Assembly (NCBI RefSeq): GCF_029814935.1
Contig: NZ_CP104582.1
Location: 124,001 to 188,000, forward strand
Direction: 5' to 3'
DNA length: 64,000 nucleotides
Source of the DNA: Pseudomonas sp. GD03919
GTDB lineage: Bacteria > Pseudomonadota > Gammaproteobacteria > Pseudomonadales > Pseudomonadaceae
Every line of letters starts with the position of its first letter. The first letter of the stretch is position 1. The notes below the pieces were generated by a model. The model was not told the DNA's origin, did not search any database, and saw only the letters and a list, made by a program, of their open reading frames with translations. This document shows, piece by piece, positions 46,666 to 56,280 of this stretch. Made by a program: the position numbers and the translations under genes.

Positions 46666-48630
46666 CTAAGGCGCAGCATTGCGACTGCGAGGCGTAGTGG
46701 CGTGGGCCGGCCGCTCTTCGCGTTCGCTGATGAACGTCACCGGCTTCGAGCCATCGGCATTGAGCTGGAGGATGCGCTTGGGCCGGCCCTGCTCGTCGAA
46801 GAACACCTGGCCGAGGCCGGCGCCGTTCCACAGGCGTTCGCCGGAGCGGCTGCGGTCGGGGATCAGCGGGGTGACGCGCATGCGCCGGCGTTTGGTCAGC
46901 CAGTTGAGCGGCGACCAGGGTGCGTAGAGCCAGCGATTGAGGCGGTCGAACCAGTCCAGCAGCCTGGCCGGAAATTCGTTCTTGATGCCGCTGCTGGTGA
47001 TCTGCCAAATGGTCGGGCTGGCACGCTTGTGGCGAATGCTCACGCGGTAGACGAAGGAGTAGTGCACGTCGCCGGAGAGAATGACGAAGTCCCCCGGCGT
47101 ACGCGAGTGGCGGAAGATATTCATCATCACGCTGGCCGCGCCGCGATGGGCCATCCAGTTTTCCGCATCGACCATCAGCGGGTGGCCGGCATAGGTGAAC
47201 AGTTTCTGGATACCCTCGATCAGCTTCACGCCAAACATCGGCGCCGGCGAGACGATGATGCAGCTGGGGTGATCGAGTAGTGCCTGCTGGAAGTCGCACA
47301 GCGCCTCCCAGTCCATCAGCCCCGAGGGTTTCGACAAATGCCCTTCGCTGCGCCAGCGACGCGTGCGGGTGTCCAGCACCAGCAGCGCGGGCGTGGTCGG
47401 CAGCACGTAGTGCCATTGCTCGAAATGCAGCAACTGGTCGATCAGCGCGTCCTGCGCTGCGGCCCGCAGATGCTCGTTCTGCCGCTGCTGCAGCAGGTCG
47501 GCAAAGGCCTGCAGCGGCTCATCGAATACATCGGGGTTGTTGCCCCAGCCCTGGCACAGCAGGTAGGCAAGCAGGGCGTTGCCGATGATGCGTTTGGAGA
47601 ACGGGTGGCCGTAGGCGGTCTGCTCCCAGCGTGCGGAGAGGTTCCAGTCATCGGTGACGTCGTGGTCGTCGAAGATCATCAGCGTCGGCAGGTGGGCGAA
47701 CACCCGTGCAGCCTGGCCGAGGCTCTGGCGGAAGGCATCGATGCGCTCGCGCTCACGGGCATAACGCTGCTGCTGTTCTGCGCTCAGCGGCGGCGGCTGT
47801 TCGCTGATCAGCGTCCAGGGCACTGGCGACCAGACCAGCAGGTACATGGCGATCATCTCGGCGAAGGTCACCAGATGGTTGTCGGCGCTGCTGCTGGTGA
47901 AGACGGGTTTTTCCACACCGCCGAAGAACCTGTCGCGCAGGGTCTGGTTGCTCTTCACCGCCGGCAGCAGGTCGGCGCGCTGGTAATAACCCACCGGGTT
48001 GGCGTAGAGCGCCTGGCTGTCTTCGACCACAGCGCCTTGGAGAAACTCGTCGAACAGGCCGAGGCGGGCGATCAGTTGGTGGATGGCGCAGAGCAGCGGC
48101 CCGGCGACGTCATCGACGTAGACCTGATCGCCGCTCATCAGCAGCAGCGCCGGGCGCTGCCTGGCATCGTGGGGCTCGGTCAGCAGACGGTCGGCGCAAA
48201 GCAGGCCGTCGGCTGCCGCATGATGCGGTTTGCGGCAGGAGCCATGGAGCAACTGGTCGACCCGTGCGCGCAGGACGAAATCAGCGTGCTCAGCGCCGTC
48301 GTAGAGCAGGTGCGGCGCCCAGTCGCGCATGCCTTTCGCGCCAGCGCTGTCGATGATCTGCAGGTCGTAGCTGATGCGCGTGTCCTGCGGCAGTGCCTCG
48401 GCAAGCGGCAGGTCGATCAGGTGCAGCACGGCATGCCGGCCCAGCGGCAACTGCTGACAGTGCGCGTGCAGGGCATGGGTTTGCGGCGCCTGGCCTTCGG
48501 GCTGCAGCCACAGGTGCAGGTTCAGCTCGCCACTGGCCACCAGCCACAGCACCAGGCGGCCGGGCTCCAGGCGGCGCAGCAGCGGGCCGGCGAGCACAGC
48601 GGGCAGTGGAACGTGGGCATTGTCTGGCAT
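46666..48630 (-). CDS. PhoD-like metallophosphoesterase
   Basis: 654 residues from ATG 48630. The PhoD-type metal-binding motifs are in order: LLMSGDQVYVDDV, MIFDDHDVTDDWN and VILSGDVHYSFVY. No Tat signal with twin arginine is visible and no signal peptide is evident, so unlike classic PhoD it may be cytosolic or handled differently. The N-terminal 100 residues form a beta-rich segment (GRLVLWLVASGELNLHLWLQ) resembling a fibronectin-like prefix. Substrate unknown; the family includes alkaline phosphatases and phosphodiesterases. The Crp/Fnr gene next upstream is on the same strand. Confidence 0.85.
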   Translation of the reverse strand: MPDNAHVPLPAVLAGPLLRRLEPGRLVLWLVASGELNLHLWLQPEGQAPQTHALHAHCQQLPLGRHAVLHLIDLPLAEALPQDTRISYDLQIIDSAGAKGMRDWAPHLLYDGAEHADFVLRARVDQLLHGSCRKPHHAAADGLLCADRLLTEPHDARQRPALLLMSGDQVYVDDVAGPLLCAIHQLIARLGLFDEFLQGAVVEDSQALYANPVGYYQRADLLPAVKSNQTLRDRFFGGVEKPVFTSSSADNHLVTFAEMIAMYLLVWSPVPWTLISEQPPPLSAEQQQRYARERERIDAFRQSLGQAARVFAHLPTLMIFDDHDVTDDWNLSARWEQTAYGHPFSKRIIGNALLAYLLCQGWGNNPDVFDEPLQAFADLLQQRQNEHLRAAAQDALIDQLLHFEQWHYVLPTTPALLVLDTRTRRWRSEGHLSKPSGLMDWEALCDFQQALLDHPSCIIVSPAPMFGVKLIEGIQKLFTYAGHPLMVDAENWMAHRGAASVMMNIFRHSRTPGDFVILSGDVHYSFVYRVSIRHKRASPTIWQITSSGIKNEFPARLLDWFDRLNRWLYAPWSPLNWLTKRRRMRVTPLIPDRSRSGERLWNGAGLGQVFFDEQGRPKRILQLNADGSKPVTFISEREERPAHATTPRSRNAAP

Positions 48631-48691
48631 CGGGGCGGTACTTCCTGCAAGAAAAACGACAGGGATTGGACAGTGGCAGGACGCCAGCGGT

Positions 48692-49375
48692 TCAGGAGGC
48701 CAACTGGCGCAGACGCTCGAAGTCGAGAATTTCGATCTCGCCATAGGTGAGTTGCACCACGCCCTGCGCCTGCAGCTCCTTGAGAATCTGGTTGGTGGTC
48801 TGGCGTGACAGCGAGAGCATCAGCGCCAGTTGTTCCTGGGCCAGGTGCAGCACGCGGCGTGGCTCGCTCTCGCCGTAGTTCTCGGCGATCAACAGCAGGC
48901 GCCGAGCCAGGCGGGGTGCGGCCGGCAGCAGGCTCATGTCTTCCAGGGCGATAAAGGCCAGACGCAGCTTGTGGCTCATCAGCAGGGCGAAGTCGCGCCA
49001 GTGCTGCGGCTCGCGTTCGAGCAGGGCAAGCAGGCCGGCCTGCGGCAACAGCAGCAGGGTGCTGGCGCTGTCGGCGAATGCATCGTGGGTGCGCGGCAGG
49101 CCATCGAACAGGGAAATCTCGCCGAACCAGTAGGGCGGTTCGACCAGGGTCAGCAGCGCTTCCTTGCCGGTTTCGCTGACCGCACCGACGCGCATCGCGC
49201 CTTCGACCACCGCATACAGCCCGCTGGGTTTGTCGCCACGGCGAAACAGCCGCTGGCCGGCATCCAGATGCTGCACCTGGGCCATGTCCAGCAGAGTATG
49301 ACGCAGCGTCTGGGGCAGCGCAGCGAACCAGTGACCCTGGCTCAGCTGGCTGAGGTAGTGACGCGGATCGGGCAT
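48692..49375 (-). CDS. Crp/Fnr-family transcriptional regulator
   Basis: 227 residues from ATG 49375. A cyclic-nucleotide-binding-like domain (about 15-130, LFRRGDKPSGLYAVVEGAMRVG and WFGEISLFDGLPRTHDA) is followed by the winged helix with recognition helix in LMLSLSRQTTNQILKELQAQGVV. The domain has no Fnr-type cysteines. Ligand and targets are unknown. It ends 62 bases upstream of the PhoD-like gene on the same strand, so it may regulate or be co-transcribed with it, and it is divergent from the Mpo1-like gene. Confidence 0.9.
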   Translation of the reverse strand: MPDPRHYLSQLSQGHWFAALPQTLRHTLLDMAQVQHLDAGQRLFRRGDKPSGLYAVVEGAMRVGAVSETGKEALLTLVEPPYWFGEISLFDGLPRTHDAFADSASTLLLLPQAGLLALLEREPQHWRDFALLMSHKLRLAFIALEDMSLLPAAPRLARRLLLIAENYGESEPRRVLHLAQEQLALMLSLSRQTTNQILKELQAQGVVQLTYGEIEILDFERLRQLAS

Positions 49376-49487
49376 TACGACTCCTGTAGGCTGTGGCCGC
49401 AGCGGCCATTGTCGGCTAGCCGACAGTGCGGCGGCGTTGGGCGAGGCGATCATGCTCAGGCCCGTTTCACACCTGAGGACGATAACA

Positions 49488-50012
49488 ATGAAAACCCTCG
49501 TCGATCACCTGGCGCAGTATGCCGCCTACCACCGCGACCGGCGCAATATCGCCAGCCATTTCATCGGCATCCCGATGATCGTGCTGGCCGTCGCCGTGTT
49601 GCTGTCGCGGCCCGGTTTCGCAATCGCCGGCCTGTGGCTGGCGCCGGCCACGCTGACGGCCCTGGCGGCAGCCGTGTTCTATCTGTGTCTGGATACCCGC
49701 TTTGGCTTGCTCATGAGCCTGTTGCTGGGTTTGTGCCTGTGGGCCGGCGCCAGCCTGGCGGTTGCGTCCACTGCCCTGTGGCTGACGGCAGGCATTGGCC
49801 TGTTCGTGGTTGGCTGGATCATCCAGTTCATCGGGCACTACTACGAAGGGCGCAAGCCGGCGTTCGTCGATGACGTCATGGGGCTGGTGGTCGGCCCGCT
49901 GTTCGTGGTCGCTGAACTGGCCTTCCTGCTCGGCCTGCGCAAGGAGGTCGAACGGGCCGTGGTGGAAAGCGCCGGGCCGACCTGCATCCGCGAGAAGAAG
50001 GCGCTGGCCTGA
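49488..50012 (+). CDS. Mpo1/DUF962-family membrane protein
   Basis: 174 residues from ATG 49488. Four or five membrane helices and the family histidines are present: YHRDRRNIASHFIGIP at the start and WIIQFIGHYYEGRKPAF near residue 115, then DDVMGLVVGPLFVVAE. Mpo1 of yeast is an Fe-dependent dioxygenase of 2-hydroxy fatty acids in phytosphingosine breakdown; the bacterial substrate is unknown. It is divergent from the Crp/Fnr-type regulator across 112 bases. Confidence 0.88.
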   Translation: MKTLVDHLAQYAAYHRDRRNIASHFIGIPMIVLAVAVLLSRPGFAIAGLWLAPATLTALAAAVFYLCLDTRFGLLMSLLLGLCLWAGASLAVASTALWLTAGIGLFVVGWIIQFIGHYYEGRKPAFVDDVMGLVVGPLFVVAELAFLLGLRKEVERAVVESAGPTCIREKKALA

Positions 50013-50025
50013 ATCTGTCTTACCC

Positions 50026-50114
50026 GCAGGAGCGCCGCCCCGGCGCGAAATGATCGTCGCCGTGACGCTCGATTGGCGTTGCAGGCGCCATTCGCCGCGG
50101 GGCGCGGCTCCTAC
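50026..50114. repeat. REP doublet downstream of the Mpo1-like gene
   Basis: GCAGGAGCGCCGCCCCGGCG and, inverted, CCGCGGGGCGCGGCTCCTAC face each other around a loop of about 50 bases. Related to the REP units in the REPIN-like elements but without their AATGCC ends. A short TTACC occurs at both flanks (50020-50024, 50119-50123). Confidence 0.7.
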
Positions 50115-50134
50115 GAAGTTACCGGCGCGCGGCT

Positions 50135-50176
50135 GAAATCCCTCCCGCAATTCCGGGAAACCGTGGGAGGGGTTTC
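50135..50176. terminator. Convergent hairpin terminator-like element
   Basis: GAAATCCCTCCCGC (50135-50148) and GTGGGAGGGGTTTC (50163-50176) pair with one G-T mismatch around a 14-base loop. The A/T edges give short T runs on both strands, suited to ending both the Mpo1-like gene and the convergent gene whose stop is at 50191. Confidence 0.65.
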
Positions 50177-50190
50177 AACCGCGAGCAGTT

Positions 50191-50937
50191 CTAGAACATC
50201 GCCATCCACTGCGCCGTCATCGCGCGGGTGTGGCGATCCACGGTGATGGGCGCAAAGGGGCGGCCGGAGACGCTCTGCAGGGTATTGCTCTGGCTGTTCA
50301 TGTCGGCCAGTGCCGCACGCAGATAGCTCCAGCGGGTCTGCAGTTTGACCACCTGCGGATCGGACTGTGCCGGGAGTGCCTGCAGCTCTTTGTCGATGGC
50401 CGGCAGCAGCAGGCGTTCGTCCTGGCCGAGGTAGGTGTCGGGCTGCTCGCGGGCGATCTCGAAGGTGCCCAGGTAGGAGCGGCTGAGGTATTGCACGCTG
50501 AGGTATTCGATCTTCGCCGCCAGCTCGCTCTGGCCCTCGGCGCCGGGTAGGGCGCGTGCGGCGCTGAGAAAGTCGCGCAGGGCACGGCTCAGGTCTTCGG
50601 GGAAACGCCAGGGTACATTCTCTTCGCCGGGGCCATAGGAAACACCGTTGCGCAATTGGGTAACGAGTGCCTGATGGGCGCTGGTAAGTGCGGCGTTGCC
50701 TTGCGCCAGGCTCTGCATGGCACCCGCCAGCGCGGTCAGGTCGGCGTCCAGGCGTTGCTGGTGAGTCTTCTGGAAACCTTCGCCACGTAACAGCATCAGG
50801 CTGCTGGTGGCGCGGCTGGCGTGTATCTGAATCTGTTCCTGCAGGCTGACGGCGTGGGCGATGTTCATCGGCGAGAGCCCGATGAAGACGCCCAGCGTCC
50901 AGAGAACGGCATGGCGCAACAGTGCTTTACAGCGCAT
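50191..50937 (-). CDS. Periplasmic protein of unknown function (distantly PilJ-like)
   Basis: 248 residues from ATG 50937. A signal peptide is present (ALLRHAVLWTLGVFIGLSPM, cleaved near AHA). The mature protein is alpha-helical; the segment IHASRATSSLMLLRGEGFQKTHQQRL recalls the PilJ-domain pattern but lacks the usual AGxxRMLSQRxAK. No membrane anchor beyond the signal and no cysteines in the mature part were noticed. It stands alone downstream of the sulfate operon. Function unknown. Confidence 0.75.
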   Translation of the reverse strand: MRCKALLRHAVLWTLGVFIGLSPMNIAHAVSLQEQIQIHASRATSSLMLLRGEGFQKTHQQRLDADLTALAGAMQSLAQGNAALTSAHQALVTQLRNGVSYGPGEENVPWRFPEDLSRALRDFLSAARALPGAEGQSELAAKIEYLSVQYLSRSYLGTFEIAREQPDTYLGQDERLLLPAIDKELQALPAQSDPQVVKLQTRWSYLRAALADMNSQSNTLQSVSGRPFAPITVDRHTRAMTAQWMAMF

Positions 50938-51256
50938 CCGGGGTGCTCCTTGTTATTGTTTTGAGCAGGTATGCAGTGGGCAGCGTCAAGGACGCAGCGC
51001 CAAGACTACTGCGTCGGACGCTCTGTAGCATGACCCAAAAGAGTGATTTCGTCGGAAATCGCTACCGTTCATGGGCTTTTCGTCAGATTGTGCGGGCGCT
51101 CGATGCTGTTGGTATCAGCGCTGGGTGGGACTGCAAAGGGCAGATGCGCTGAGGCGGGGGCGGCGTGCACAGGCGAGCGATGCGGCTGCCAGCCAGCCGC
51201 TGGCAGCCACGCGCGAGGGGGCGCCCGGAGCGCGTTCGGCTCCGGGCCGCGAGCGA
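50938..51256. other. Gap downstream of cysA with hairpins
   Basis: 319 bases. GATTTC-N4-GAAATC at 51045-51060 is a short dyad. A perfect 10-bp stem GGCTGCCAGC/GCTGGCAGCC sits at 51184-51208 and a 9-bp stem at 51223-51247 ends the sulfate operon. No gene was seen. Confidence 0.6.
51184..51247 (-). terminator. Tandem hairpins after cysA
   Basis: GGCTGCCAGC/GCTGGCAGCC (51184-51208) and GCCCGGAGC/GCTCCGGGC (51223-51247) lie just past the cysA stop on the minus strand. No T run follows, so they may protect mRNA ends or work with Rho. Confidence 0.5.
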
Positions 51257-52252
51257 TCAGCCGGCCGGATTGCTCACCGGCTTGCCGCCCTTGGGCTTGA
51301 AGTAAAGCGTGGCGCCACGGCCCAGGTTGTTCAGGCTCAGGTGATCCTTGGCCACCTCGGCTTCGATCAGCTCGTCCTGGCCCTCGACCTTCAGCGTAAT
51401 GCGGGTGATGGCGCCGAGCGGGCGGATGTCGCGCACCTCGCCGGCCTTGTGCTCCGGGCTCGGCTCGCTGGCCAGGTCGACCTCGTGCGGGCGGAACAGC
51501 ACGTGATGATCGTTGCCCACATACAGGCGATTGGCATCACCGAGGAAGTGGTAGACGAAATCGCTGGCCGGATGCTCGTAAACCTCGGCCGGCGTGCCGA
51601 TCTGCTCGATCACGCCCTTGTTCATCACCACGATGCGGTCGGCCACTTCCATGGCTTCTTCCTGGTCGTGGGTGACGAACACGCTGGTCAGGTGCACGTC
51701 CTCGTGCAGGCGCGCCAGCCAGCGGCGCAGCTCCTTGCGTACCTTGGCATCCAGTGCGCCGAAGGGTTCGTCGAGCAGCAGTACGCGCGGCTCCACGGCC
51801 AGGGCGCGGGCCAGGGCGATACGCTGGCGCTGACCGCCGGAGAGCTGCTCCGGGTAGCGATCGCCGAGCCAGTCGAGCTGCACCAGGTTGAGCAACTCGT
51901 GCACCTTCTGCTGGATCACCTCTTCGCTCGGACGCTCGCGCTTGGGCTTCATGCGCAGGCCGAAGGCGACGTTATCGAACACCGTCATGTGGCGGAACAG
52001 CGCGTAGTGCTGGAACACGAAGCCGACGTTGCGATCACGCACGTCATGGTTGGAGACGTCTTCGCCGTGGAACTCGATGGTGCCGCTGTCCGGGGTTTCC
52101 AGGCCGGCGATGATGCGCAGCAGGGTGGTCTTGCCGCAGCCGGACGGGCCGAGCAGGGCGACCAGCTCGCCGCTCTGGATATTCAGGTTGATCTCGTTCA
52201 GCGCCTTGAACGCATTGAAGTTCTTGCTGACGTTACGGATTTCGATACTCAT
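51257..52252 (-). CDS. cysA: Sulfate/thiosulfate ABC transporter ATPase CysA
   Basis: 331 residues from ATG 52252, close to the usual 329. Walker [13 protein letters not shown], signature [15 protein letters not shown], Walker [13 protein letters not shown] and switch histidine [12 protein letters not shown] are all intact. The C-terminal TOBE-like region follows residue 240. Last gene of oscA-sbp-cysT-cysW-cysA; it starts two bases after the cysW stop region. Confidence 0.98.
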   Translation of the reverse strand: MSIEIRNVSKNFNAFKALNEINLNIQSGELVALLGPSGCGKTTLLRIIAGLETPDSGTIEFHGEDVSNHDVRDRNVGFVFQHYALFRHMTVFDNVAFGLRMKPKRERPSEEVIQQKVHELLNLVQLDWLGDRYPEQLSGGQRQRIALARALAVEPRVLLLDEPFGALDAKVRKELRRWLARLHEDVHLTSVFVTHDQEEAMEVADRIVVMNKGVIEQIGTPAEVYEHPASDFVYHFLGDANRLYVGNDHHVLFRPHEVDLASEPSPEHKAGEVRDIRPLGAITRITLKVEGQDELIEAEVAKDHLSLNNLGRGATLYFKPKGGKPVSNPAG

Positions 52253-52254
52253 GT

Positions 52255-53127
52255 TTATTCCTCGCCCGCACTGGCTTTGCGGCGGTTGATACGGGATTCG
52301 CTCCACTGCTTGAGCAGCAGGATGAACAGCGCCAGAAGCAGCAGCAGGCTGGCAACGCTGAAGGCGGCGACGTGATTGTATTCGTTGTAGAGAATCTCGA
52401 CATGCAGCGGCAGCGTATTGGTGTAGCCGCGGATGTGCCCGGAGACCACCGACACCGCGCCGAACTCGCCCATCGCCCGGGCGGTACAGAGCACCACGCC
52501 GTAGATCAGGCCCCATTTGATATTGGGCAGGGTCACGTGCCAGAACATCTGCCAGCCGTTGGCACCGAGCAGGCGCGCGGCCTCTTCCTCCTGCGTGCCC
52601 TGTTCCTGCATCAGCGGGATCAGCTCGCGGGCGACGAAGGGCACGGTGACGAACACGGTGGCGAGGACGATGCCGGGCAGGGCGAAGATGATCTGGATGT
52701 CGTGCTCACGCAACCAGGGGCCGAAGAAGCCCTGCGCACCGAACAGCAGCACATAGATCAGACCGGCGATCACCGGCGACACCGAGAACGGCAGGTCGAT
52801 CAGGGTCACCAGGATGCTCTTGCCGCGAAACTCGTACTTGCTCACACACCAGGCGGCGGCTACGCCGAACACCAGGTTGAGTGGCACGGCGATGCCCACG
52901 GCGAGCAGGGTCAGTTTCAGTGCGCTGATGGCGTCGGGTTCGAGGATCGAAGCGACGAACACGCCGATGCCCTGTTTGAGCGCCTCGGTCGCCACCACGA
53001 ACAAGGGCAGCAGCAGGAACAAGGCGAACACCAGCCAGGCCGAAATGATCAGCAGGCGGCGGCCCAGGGCGTTACCGCGGCGCGCGGCATTGTTGGCGGC
53101 GCTGGCCGTCAGGGTTGCAGATGACAT
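52255..53127 (-). CDS. cysW: Sulfate ABC transporter permease CysW
   Basis: 290 residues from ATG 53127. Six membrane helices with the EAA loop that contacts Cys[23 protein letters not shown]. The segment [15 protein letters not shown] is typical of CysW. It lies 10 bases after cysT and two bases before cysA, a tight operon. Confidence 0.97.
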   Translation of the reverse strand: MSSATLTASAANNAARRGNALGRRLLIISAWLVFALFLLLPLFVVATEALKQGIGVFVASILEPDAISALKLTLLAVGIAVPLNLVFGVAAAWCVSKYEFRGKSILVTLIDLPFSVSPVIAGLIYVLLFGAQGFFGPWLREHDIQIIFALPGIVLATVFVTVPFVARELIPLMQEQGTQEEEAARLLGANGWQMFWHVTLPNIKWGLIYGVVLCTARAMGEFGAVSVVSGHIRGYTNTLPLHVEILYNEYNHVAAFSVASLLLLLALFILLLKQWSESRINRRKASAGEE

Positions 53128-53137
53128 GCCTGGCTCC

Positions 53138-53956
53138 TCAAGAACGGCTGATGCGGCGCTGCAGCAGGTTGATCAGCAGCAGCAAGATGAACGACACCAC
53201 CAGCATCAGCACGCCGATGGCGGTGGCGCCGGTGTAGTTGTACTGGTCCAGCTGCACCATGATCAGCAGCGGCAGGATCTCGGTCTTCATCGGCATGTTG
53301 CCGGCGATGAAGATCACCGAGCCGTATTCGCCAACGCCACGGGCGAAAGCCAGGGCAAAGCCGGTCAGCCAGGCCGGCAGCAGCGCCGGCAGCAGCACAT
53401 GGCGAGCCACCTGCAACGGCTTGGCACCGAGGCAGGCGGCGGCTTCCTCGACCTCGCGGGGGATGTCGGCCAGCACCGGCTGCAGGGTGCGCACGACGAA
53501 GGGCAGGGTGACGAAGGTCAGCGCCAGGGTGATGCCCAGCGGGGTGTATGCGATCTTGAAGCCCAGGGACGTGGCGAACTGGCCGATCAGACCGTTAGGC
53601 GCATAGAGCGCGGTCAGGGCGATACCGGCAACGGCTGTGGGCAGGGCGAAGGGCAGGTCAATCATCGCTTCGATGATCTTGCGGCCGGGGAAGGTGTAGC
53701 GCACCAGCACCCAGGCCAGCAGGGTACCGATCACGCCGTTGATGATGGCCGCGAGAAAGGCGGTGCCGAAGCTCAGCTTCAGGGCGGCCAGCACGCGCGG
53801 TGAGGAAATGATGGCCCAGAACTGATCCCAGGTGAGCTGGGCCGCGTGGACAAACATGGCACCCAGGGGAATCAGCACCAACAGGCTGAGGTACACCAGG
53901 GTGTAACCCAGCGTCAGCCCGAAGCCGGGTATGACGGGGGAAGTACGACGAGACAT
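53138..53956 (-). CDS. cysT: Sulfate ABC transporter permease CysT
   Basis: 272 residues from ATG 53956. Six membrane helices; EAA loop [41 protein letters not shown] near the end. Pairs with CysW to form the channel. It lies 99 bases downstream of sbp. Confidence 0.97.
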   Translation of the reverse strand: MSRRTSPVIPGFGLTLGYTLVYLSLLVLIPLGAMFVHAAQLTWDQFWAIISSPRVLAALKLSFGTAFLAAIINGVIGTLLAWVLVRYTFPGRKIIEAMIDLPFALPTAVAGIALTALYAPNGLIGQFATSLGFKIAYTPLGITLALTFVTLPFVVRTLQPVLADIPREVEEAAACLGAKPLQVARHVLLPALLPAWLTGFALAFARGVGEYGSVIFIAGNMPMKTEILPLLIMVQLDQYNYTGATAIGVLMLVVSFILLLLINLLQRRISRS

Positions 53957-54055
53957 GGAGTGAACCTGTACGAAGTAGGGTGCGCGGGGGCGCCTAGCTC
54001 GTGCGCACCACCTGCGTGTCGATTGACCGCTGGTGCGTGCGGCACATCCTACGGA

Positions 54056-55054
54056 TCAATGGGCCTGGTAGATCTGGTCGAACACGCCGCCGTCGTTGAA
54101 GAACTTCGGCTGAGCGGTTTTCCAGCCACCGAAGTCCTTGTCGATGGTCACCAGCTTGAGCTGCGGGAACTGTTCGGCGAACTCGGCTGCCACCGCCTGG
54201 TTGCGTGGACGGTAGAAGTGCTTGGCGGCGATGCGCTGGCCTTCCTCGCTGTACAGGTAGTTGAGGTAGGCCTCGGCGACTTTGCGGGTGCCCTTCTTGT
54301 CGACGTTCTGATCGACCACGCTCACCGGCGGTTCGGCGAGGATCGACAGCGACGGCGCGACGATCTCGAAGTTTTCCCCGCCTTCTTCCTTGAGCGCCAG
54401 GAAGGCTTCGTTTTCCCAGGCCAGCAGCACGTCGCCGATGCCGTTGTTGACGAAGGTGATGGTCGAGCCACGGGCGCCGGTATCGAGCACCGGGACGTTC
54501 TTGTAGAGCTTCTCGGTGAAGGCCTTGGCCTCGGCTTCGCTGCCGTACTTCTGCTCGGCATAGGCCCAGGCGGCGAGGAAGTTCCAGCGTGCGCCACCGG
54601 AGGTTTTCGGGTTCGGGGTAATCACTTCCACGCCCGGCTTGACCAGGTCATCCCAGTCCTTCAGGCCTTTCGGGTTGCCTTTGCGCACCAGGAACACGAT
54701 GGTCGAGGTGTAGGGGGTGCTGGCGTCCGGCAGGCGCTCCTGCCAGTTTTCCGGGATCAGCTTGCCGAGCTTGTACAGCTCGTCGATATCGCCGGCCAGG
54801 GCCAGGGTCACCACGTCGGCGCGCAGGCCGTCAATTACCGCACGGGCCTGCTTGCCCGAGCCACCGTGGGATTGCTGGATGGTCACCGCTTCGTTGCCCT
54901 GGGCCTGCCAGTGCGTGTTGAAGGCGGCGTTGAATTCGCTGTACAGCTCACGGGTCGGGTCGTAGGACACGTTGAGCAGGGTTTGCGCGGCGGCCACCGG
55001 GCCGGCGATCAGGGCGCTGGCCAGCGCGGCCAGGGCAAAACGGCGAATGGACAT
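54056..55054 (-). CDS. sbp: Periplasmic sulfate-binding protein Sbp
   Basis: 332 residues from ATG 55054. A signal peptide ends near GPVAAA. The sulfate-binding family start [20 protein letters not shown], the anion-site segment [15 protein letters not shown] and [19 protein letters not shown] match Sbp/CysP proteins. It delivers sulfate to CysTWA. It follows oscA by 102 bases on the same strand. Confidence 0.97.
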   Translation of the reverse strand: MSIRRFALAALASALIAGPVAAAQTLLNVSYDPTRELYSEFNAAFNTHWQAQGNEAVTIQQSHGGSGKQARAVIDGLRADVVTLALAGDIDELYKLGKLIPENWQERLPDASTPYTSTIVFLVRKGNPKGLKDWDDLVKPGVEVITPNPKTSGGARWNFLAAWAYAEQKYGSEAEAKAFTEKLYKNVPVLDTGARGSTITFVNNGIGDVLLAWENEAFLALKEEGGENFEIVAPSLSILAEPPVSVVDQNVDKKGTRKVAEAYLNYLYSEEGQRIAAKHFYRPRNQAVAAEFAEQFPQLKLVTIDKDFGGWKTAQPKFFNDGGVFDQIYQAH

Positions 55055-55156
55055 GGTGCAGCTCCTAACTGTGAAGTTCTTGTGTTGGCGTATTGGCTGT
55101 CAGGCGGGGCGATTTTTCTCGAGCCCTCTGGTGGTCCAGTCGGGCCGCATCATGTG

Positions 55157-55339
55157 TCAGTTGTTCTTGGTGCTCGGTTGTTGCAGGCGGATCTTTTCCT
55201 TGCGCTCGATCTGCACGACCTGGCCGTTGTGCACGGTGATTTCCACCGAACCGAATTTCAGGCCATGCAGGGCGGTCTGGATCTCGCGCAGGATGCTGGC
55301 CTCATCCTGGCCTTCGAGGTTTCCCAGCGTCGCGGTCAT
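55157..55339 (-). CDS. oscA: Small sulfur-starvation protein OscA (DUF2292/YezD family)
   Basis: 60 residues from ATG 55339. It matches the YezD/DUF2292 pattern: EASILREIQTALHGLKFGSV then EITVHNGQVVQIERKEKIR. OscA is reported in Pseudomonas as needed for organosulfur use and is found beside sbp. It is the first gene of the sulfate operon and lies below two palindromes in the AT-rich promoter region. Confidence 0.88.
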   Translation of the reverse strand: MTATLGNLEGQDEASILREIQTALHGLKFGSVEITVHNGQVVQIERKEKIRLQQPSTKNN

Positions 55340-55425
55340 TTCCAGGCTCCTTGTGAATAGGTCGCCACGGCGGCGGAATGGAGTACCGACGCTGGCGTGG
55401 AGCGGATAGTAGAGAGATGGAAATA

Positions 55426-55448
55426 TTCTTAAAAATATTGTTTAAGAA
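55426..55448. promoter_or_regulatory. Candidate CysB-type palindrome 1
   Basis: TTCTTAAA (55426-55433), seven bases, TTTAAGAA (55441-55448): a perfect 8-bp inverted repeat in an unusually AT-rich stretch 87 bases upstream of oscA. LysR-type CysB is the expected sulfur-starvation activator here; its sites are degenerate, so the assignment is by position and symmetry. Confidence 0.5.
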
Positions 55449-55501
55449 CATTTGTATGCTTTTTAGAAATATAAGAAGTGGTCGCCGGAAGCGCATTTAT
55501 G

Positions 55502-55525
55502 GAATAAGCAAATAAATTCTTATTC
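55502..55525. promoter_or_regulatory. Candidate CysB-type palindrome 2
   Basis: GAATAAG (55502-55508), ten bases, CTTATTC (55519-55525). A second AT-rich dyad, nearer the divergent hydrolase gene (start 55585). It may serve that gene while palindrome 1 serves oscA. Confidence 0.45.
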
Positions 55526-55584
55526 TTTTTGTAATCAGTTCATGCTGCCTAGACTGACGCCATTCGATTCAGGGAGGCGCCGTT

Positions 55585-56166
55585 ATGGCCAGCGAAGCAA
55601 TCCGTTATCTGATCCTGCCGGGCTGGCAGGGCTCGTCCGCAGAACACTGGCAAAGCCATTGGCAGCGCAGCCTGCCCAACAGCGCGCGGGTCGAGCAGCA
55701 GGACTGGCTCAACCCGCAACGCGCGGATTGGGTGGCCGCGCTGAACCAGGCGATTGCCGACGATCCACGCCCGCTTATCCTCATCGCCCACAGCCTGGCT
55801 TGCGTGACGGTGGCGCACTGGGCGGCGCAGGCGCCGCTCGAACTGCTGCGCCGTGTACGTGGCGCACTGCTGGTGGCGCCGGCTGATGTGGAACGCCCGG
55901 GTTGCCCCGAGCCGCTGCGCAATTTCGCACCGATGCCGCGCGATCTGCTGCCCTTTCCCAGCCTGCTGGTGGGCTCCGATAACGATGCCGCAGCCAGCGC
56001 CCTGCGTGCCATGGAGCTGGCGCGGGCCTGGGGCAGCGAGGCGACGATTCTGAGCGGTGCCGGGCATATCAACGTGAAGTCCGGGCACCGTTACTGGGAG
56101 CAGGGCTTCGGCTATCTGTATCGCCTGCAGAGCCGCATCGAGCAGCAGTCGCGCCTACGCGCCTGA
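55585..56166 (+). CDS. RBBP9/YdeN-type alpha/beta hydrolase
   Basis: 193 residues from ATG 55585. The small serine-hydrolase family shows YLILPGWQGSSAEHWQSHW, nucleophile serine in LIAHSLACVTVAHW, the acid in VGSDNDAAAS and histidine in GAGHINVKSG, so the triad is complete. Substrate unknown. It is divergent from oscA and shares the sulfur-responsive-looking promoter region, which suggests but does not prove a sulfur link. Confidence 0.88.
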   Translation: MASEAIRYLILPGWQGSSAEHWQSHWQRSLPNSARVEQQDWLNPQRADWVAALNQAIADDPRPLILIAHSLACVTVAHWAAQAPLELLRRVRGALLVAPADVERPGCPEPLRNFAPMPRDLLPFPSLLVGSDNDAAASALRAMELARAWGSEATILSGAGHINVKSGHRYWEQGFGYLYRLQSRIEQQSRLRA

Positions 56167-56280
56167 GCCGGTCACCACGTCACACCATTTTCAGAGCGGG
56201 GTCGGGCCAGGCAGCCGCCCGCTCTTTTTGGTTCACGTACAGGCTACGCCCAGTGAGGTGCGGCCTTGGAGCTGCACGTC

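Noticed and set aside
46313..47416. Long minus-strand frame across the second MITE
   Set aside because: Composed of MITE sequence plus an out-of-frame reading of the PhoD-like gene; the real gene is in another frame.
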